From Streptomyces spinoverrucosus (GTDB taxonomy: Bacteria; Actinomycetota; Actinomycetes; Streptomycetales; Streptomycetaceae), in NCBI RefSeq assembly GCF_006539505.1, contig NZ_BJND01000003.1, forward strand, positions 150,861-214,860: a stretch of DNA of 64,000 nt, given 5' to 3'. This document shows, piece by piece, positions 61,619 to 64,000 of the stretch; the stretch's first letter is position 1; each line of letters begins with the position of its first letter. The translations under genes were made by a program, and so were the position numbers. The notes under the pieces are model-generated. The model was not told the origin of the DNA, made no database searches, and saw nothing but the letters and a program-made list of their open reading frames with translations.

Positions 61619-62280
61619 GCAGCAGGGAGCGGATTCTGGGCCGGGTGCGACGCGCCCTGGCCGATGTGCGGGACGACGACACGCCGTACGAGCAGGCGGT
61701 TCGGCGCGACTATCTCAGCGAGCACGGCGAGCGGAGCGTCGAGGAGACGGTGGAGCTGCTCGCCGAGAATCTGGCGGACTACCGGGCGATCGTGCACCGC
61801 TGCGCGGACGAGGAGTTGCCGGATGTGCTCGGGCGGCTGCTGGCCGCGCGGGGCGCGCGGACCGTGCTGGTGCCGCCCGGGCTGCCGGAGCGCTGGCTGG
61901 AGGCGGTGGACGCGACGCGTGTGCCCGATCGCGCCGCGAGCACCCCGCACGAACTGGACCGTGTCGACAGCGTGGTGACCGGCTGTGCGGTCGCGATCGC
62001 CGAGACGGGCACCATCGTGCTGGACGGCTCGCCGGACCAGGGGCGGCGGCGGATCACCCTCGTCCCCGACCATCACATCTGCGTCGTACGGGTGCCCGCC
62101 CAGGTCGTGTCGTCCGTCCCGCAGGCCATGCCCCGACTCGACCCGGCACGCCCGCTGACCTGGATCTCCGGGCCGTCCGCCACCAGCGACATCGAGCTCG
62201 ACCGGGTGGAGGGGGTGCACGGTCCGCGCACCCTTGAGGTGGTGCTGGTGAGCGGGGACGAGGTGGCGCCGCTAGCGTGA
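61615..62280 (+). CDS. lutC: lactate utilisation protein C
   Basis: A 221-residue LUD-domain protein, with VVTGCAVAIAETGTIVLDG and GPSATSDIELDRVEGVHGP, the hallmark end of LutC. GTG start overlaps the lutB stop (GTGA at 61615-61618). It is the last gene of the rhaI-to-lutC transcription unit by spacing. Confidence 0.94.
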   Translation: MSSRERILGRVRRALADVRDDDTPYEQAVRRDYLSEHGERSVEETVELLAENLADYRAIVHRCADEELPDVLGRLLAARGARTVLVPPGLPERWLEAVDATRVPDRAASTPHELDRVDSVVTGCAVAIAETGTIVLDGSPDQGRRRITLVPDHHICVVRVPAQVVSSVPQAMPRLDPARPLTWISGPSATSDIELDRVEGVHGPRTLEVVLVSGDEVAPLA

Positions 62281-62284
62281 AACC

Positions 62285-63439
62285 ATGATCCGGTTCGAGC
62301 AGGTCACCAAGCGCTACCCGGACGGTACGACCGCGGTGGACGGGCTGTCCTTCGAGGTGTCGGAGGGCGAGCTGGTCACGCTCGTGGGACCGTCGGGCTG
62401 CGGCAAGACGACGACCATGATGATGGTCAACCGGCTGATCGAGCCGACGTCGGGGCGGATCTTCGTGAACGGTGAGGACATCGCGGGCGTCGATCCTGTA
62501 CGGCTGCGGCGGCGGATCGGATACGTCATCCAGCAGGTCGGCCTCTTCCCGCACCGCACGATCCTCGACAACACGGCGACCGTGCCGTCGCTGGTCGGCT
62601 GGAAGCGGGCGAGGGCGCGGGCGCGGGCGGCGGAGCTGCTCGATCTGGTGGGGCTGGATCCGAAGACGTACGGGCCGCGCTACCCGCACCAGTTGTCGGG
62701 CGGTCAGCGGCAGCGGGTCGGCGTGGCGCGGGCGCTGGCAGCCGATCCGCCGGTGCTGCTGATGGACGAGCCGTTCGGGGCGGTCGACCCGGTGGTGCGG
62801 GAGCAGTTGCAGGACGAGTTCCTGCGGATGCAGGCCGCGGTGCGCAAGACGGTGCTGCTGGTCACGCACGACATCGAGGAGGCGGTACGGCTCGGTGACC
62901 GGATCGCCGTGTACGGGCAGGGCCGGATCGAGCAGTTCGACACGCCCGGGGCGGTGCTGGGCACGCCCGCGTCGTCGTACGTCGCCGAGTTCGTCGGCGC
63001 CGACCGGGGCCTGAAGCGGCTGTCGGTGACCGCGATCGAGCGCGGTGATCTGGAACAGCCGCCGATCGCCCAGGTGAACGAGCCGTCGGGGAGAGCGGCG
63101 GAACGGCTGCGGTCGGAGGGCGCCCGATGGGCGGTCGTCCTGGACGCACACGGCGACCTGCACGGCTGGGTCGGCATCGACGAGCTGGGCACGAGCGCCC
63201 GCGTCGGCGACCTGGCCCACCGCATGAACGCCTGGGTCCCCGTGGGCGCGCCCCTCAAACAGGCGTTCGGCGTGATGCTCCAGCACGACGCCGGCTGGGT
63301 CGCGGTCCTGGAGGGCGCCCGCTTCCTGGGCGTCCTGACCCCGGCGAAACTCCACGAGGCCCTGCGCCGCTCGGTGGACGCGGACGCGCTGGGCGTGCCG
63401 CGGGGCCAGGTGGACTTCGACTCAGTGGCGGACGCCTGA
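62285..63439 (+). CDS. glycine betaine/choline-type ABC ATP-binding protein with CBS region
   Basis: A 384-residue ATPase of the ProV/OpuCA group. Walker A is GPSGCGKTT, the signature LSGGQRQRVGVARAL and Walker B LLMDEPFGAVDP. The C-terminal ~130 residues resemble a CBS domain pair, the ionic-strength or c-di-AMP sensor of OpuC-type transporters (LHGWVGIDELG; GWVAVLEGARFLGVLTP). It begins four bases after lutC but belongs to a different function. Its permease and binding-protein genes are not in the window; they would be expected downstream, past the repeat tract. Confidence 0.92.
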   Translation: MIRFEQVTKRYPDGTTAVDGLSFEVSEGELVTLVGPSGCGKTTTMMMVNRLIEPTSGRIFVNGEDIAGVDPVRLRRRIGYVIQQVGLFPHRTILDNTATVPSLVGWKRARARARAAELLDLVGLDPKTYGPRYPHQLSGGQRQRVGVARALAADPPVLLMDEPFGAVDPVVREQLQDEFLRMQAAVRKTVLLVTHDIEEAVRLGDRIAVYGQGRIEQFDTPGAVLGTPASSYVAEFVGADRGLKRLSVTAIERGDLEQPPIAQVNEPSGRAAERLRSEGARWAVVLDAHGDLHGWVGIDELGTSARVGDLAHRMNAWVPVGAPLKQAFGVMLQHDAGWVAVLEGARFLGVLTPAKLHEALRRSVDADALGVPRGQVDFDSVADA

Positions 63440-64000
63440 GCAGGCGGGCACCGTGTGCCTGGTGGCGAACGCCAACGCCCGGTGGACGCCCGAGCCCGGT
63501 GGCGCATGCCTCAGTCCGGCGCCGGACGCCCTGAGCCTCATGGCAGACGCCTAAGGTCCTGTGGCCGACGCCCTGAGCCCGGTGGCGAACGCCAGCGCCT
63601 GGTGGACGCCCCAGCCCGGTGACGAGCACCTCAGCCCGGCAACGGACGCCCTGAGCCTCGTGGAGGGCGCCCGAGGTTCTGGCCGACGCCGGGTGACCCC
63701 GGTGGCGAACGCCCTGTGCCTTGTGGCGGACGCCCGAGGTCCTGTGGCCAACGCCGGGTGAGCCCGGTGGCGAACGCCCTCAGCCCCGTGGAGGATGCTT
63801 GAGGTCCTGTGGCCGACGCCCCGAGCCCGGGGGCGAACGCCCAACCCCCGCGCCGGACGCCCAGAACCCCGTCGCAGACGCCCGGGGCCCTGTGGCCGAC
63901 ACCCTGAGCCCCGGGGGGGCAACGCCCGAGGCCCTGTGGCAGACAGCTTGAGCCCGGGGGCGAACGCCCGACCCCGGCACCGGATGCCCTGAACCCCGCG
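63425..64000 (+). repeat. ~21-bp degenerate tandem repeat tract, incomplete at window end
   Basis: About 26-28 units of 17-23 bp (mostly 20-21) resembling TGGCGAACGCCCTGAGCCCGG run without interruption from the end of the ABC gene to the window edge. The gene's last bases (CAGTGGCGGACGCCTGAGC at 63424-63442) match the unit, so the array seems derived from its own 3' end. GGTGGCGAAC recurs exactly 120 bp apart (63461, 63581, 63701), showing a higher-order repeat. Open frames in it are broken, so I regard it as non-coding. Confidence 0.85.

Noticed and set aside
59388..62280. Glycolate oxidase or heterodisulfide reductase genes
   Set aside because: The three-gene order and LUD domains with two CCG motifs specify LutABC.
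63551..63980. Repeat protein coded by the tandem tract
   Set aside because: Unit length is not constant and frames are broken; several short overlapping frames on both strands, none with a convincing ribosome site.
63425..64000. CRISPR array
   Set aside because: Units follow each other directly with no unique spacers, vary in length and sequence, and no cas genes are present.
1..64000. Prophage, integrated plasmid or biosynthetic gene cluster spanning the window
   Set aside because: No integrase, phage structural genes, attachment repeats, PKS/NRPS modules or resistance cassettes were found; gene content is chromosomal.

Overview
The window is chromosomal DNA of a high-GC actinomycete, almost certainly Streptomyces. 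Evidence: roughly 70-73% GC with strong G/C third positions, frequent GTG starts, a complete conservon (cvn) operon, a SpoIIE/HATPase phosphatase, a DmdR-type iron box, a mycolyl-free mycothiol-type context, and many ATGA/GTGA gene overlaps. No rRNA, tRNA, CRISPR array or intact insertion sequence was seen. I identified about 60 genes, a few pseudogenes, one MITE-like element, one long tandem-repeat tract and several palindromic operators. All calls come from reading the sequence; no database was searched.

Layout. 1-12.8 kb: housekeeping/stress genes (5'-truncated SpoIIE phosphatase, DUF4232 lipoprotein, SLC13/ArsB-like permease, AraC regulator with divergent Fe/2OG dioxygenase, aldo-keto reductase, flavoprotein, TetR regulator with two operators, ECF41-like sigma factor, a ~214-bp MITE, F420-type oxidoreductase, CDF metal transporter, Xi-class GST). 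12.8-13.6 kb: a decayed block with remains of a VOC protein and an amidohydrolase. 13.7-20.0 kb: an unrecognised Cys-rich protein with a DDxxD-like motif, converging on a conservon (histidine kinase, roadblock, DUF742, GTPase, ExxR-less cytochrome P450). 20.2-25.8 kb: GlxA regulator/oxidoreductase pair, MarR-controlled alcohol and aldehyde dehydrogenases, STAS protein. 25.9-31.0 kb: DUF4230 protein, a six-gene Mrp/MBH-type membrane module, VanZ. 31.2-38.3 kb: secreted GH16-lectin glucanase, SDRs, HHH-PHP protein, a HAD pseudogene, a candidate structured RNA with terminator, ROK regulator. 38.6-45.3 kb: FBP zinc-finger protein, FUSC-type membrane protein, secreted lactonase, iron-regulated DUF2470 protein, YkgJ-pentapeptide protein, PIG-L deacetylase. 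45.3-46.6 kb: proline iminopeptidase-like hydrolase.

46.7-62.3 kb is a coherent L-rhamnose locus. One arm (minus strand) holds the ABC importer (ATPase, two permeases, binding protein), rhamnose mutarotase, a secreted BNR propeller enzyme and a LacI regulator. The other arm (plus strand) holds L-rhamnose isomerase, a fused rhamnulose-1-phosphate aldolase/lactaldehyde dehydrogenase, rhamnulokinase and lutABC. Read together they take extracellular rhamnose to DHAP and, through lactaldehyde and lactate, to pyruvate. The divergent promoters between the arms each carry a LacI-type operator, so one regulator can govern the whole route.

62.3 kb-end: a glycine betaine-type ABC ATPase followed by an uninterrupted ~21-bp degenerate tandem repeat tract (with 120-bp higher-order periodicity) that appears derived from the gene's own 3' end and runs off the window.
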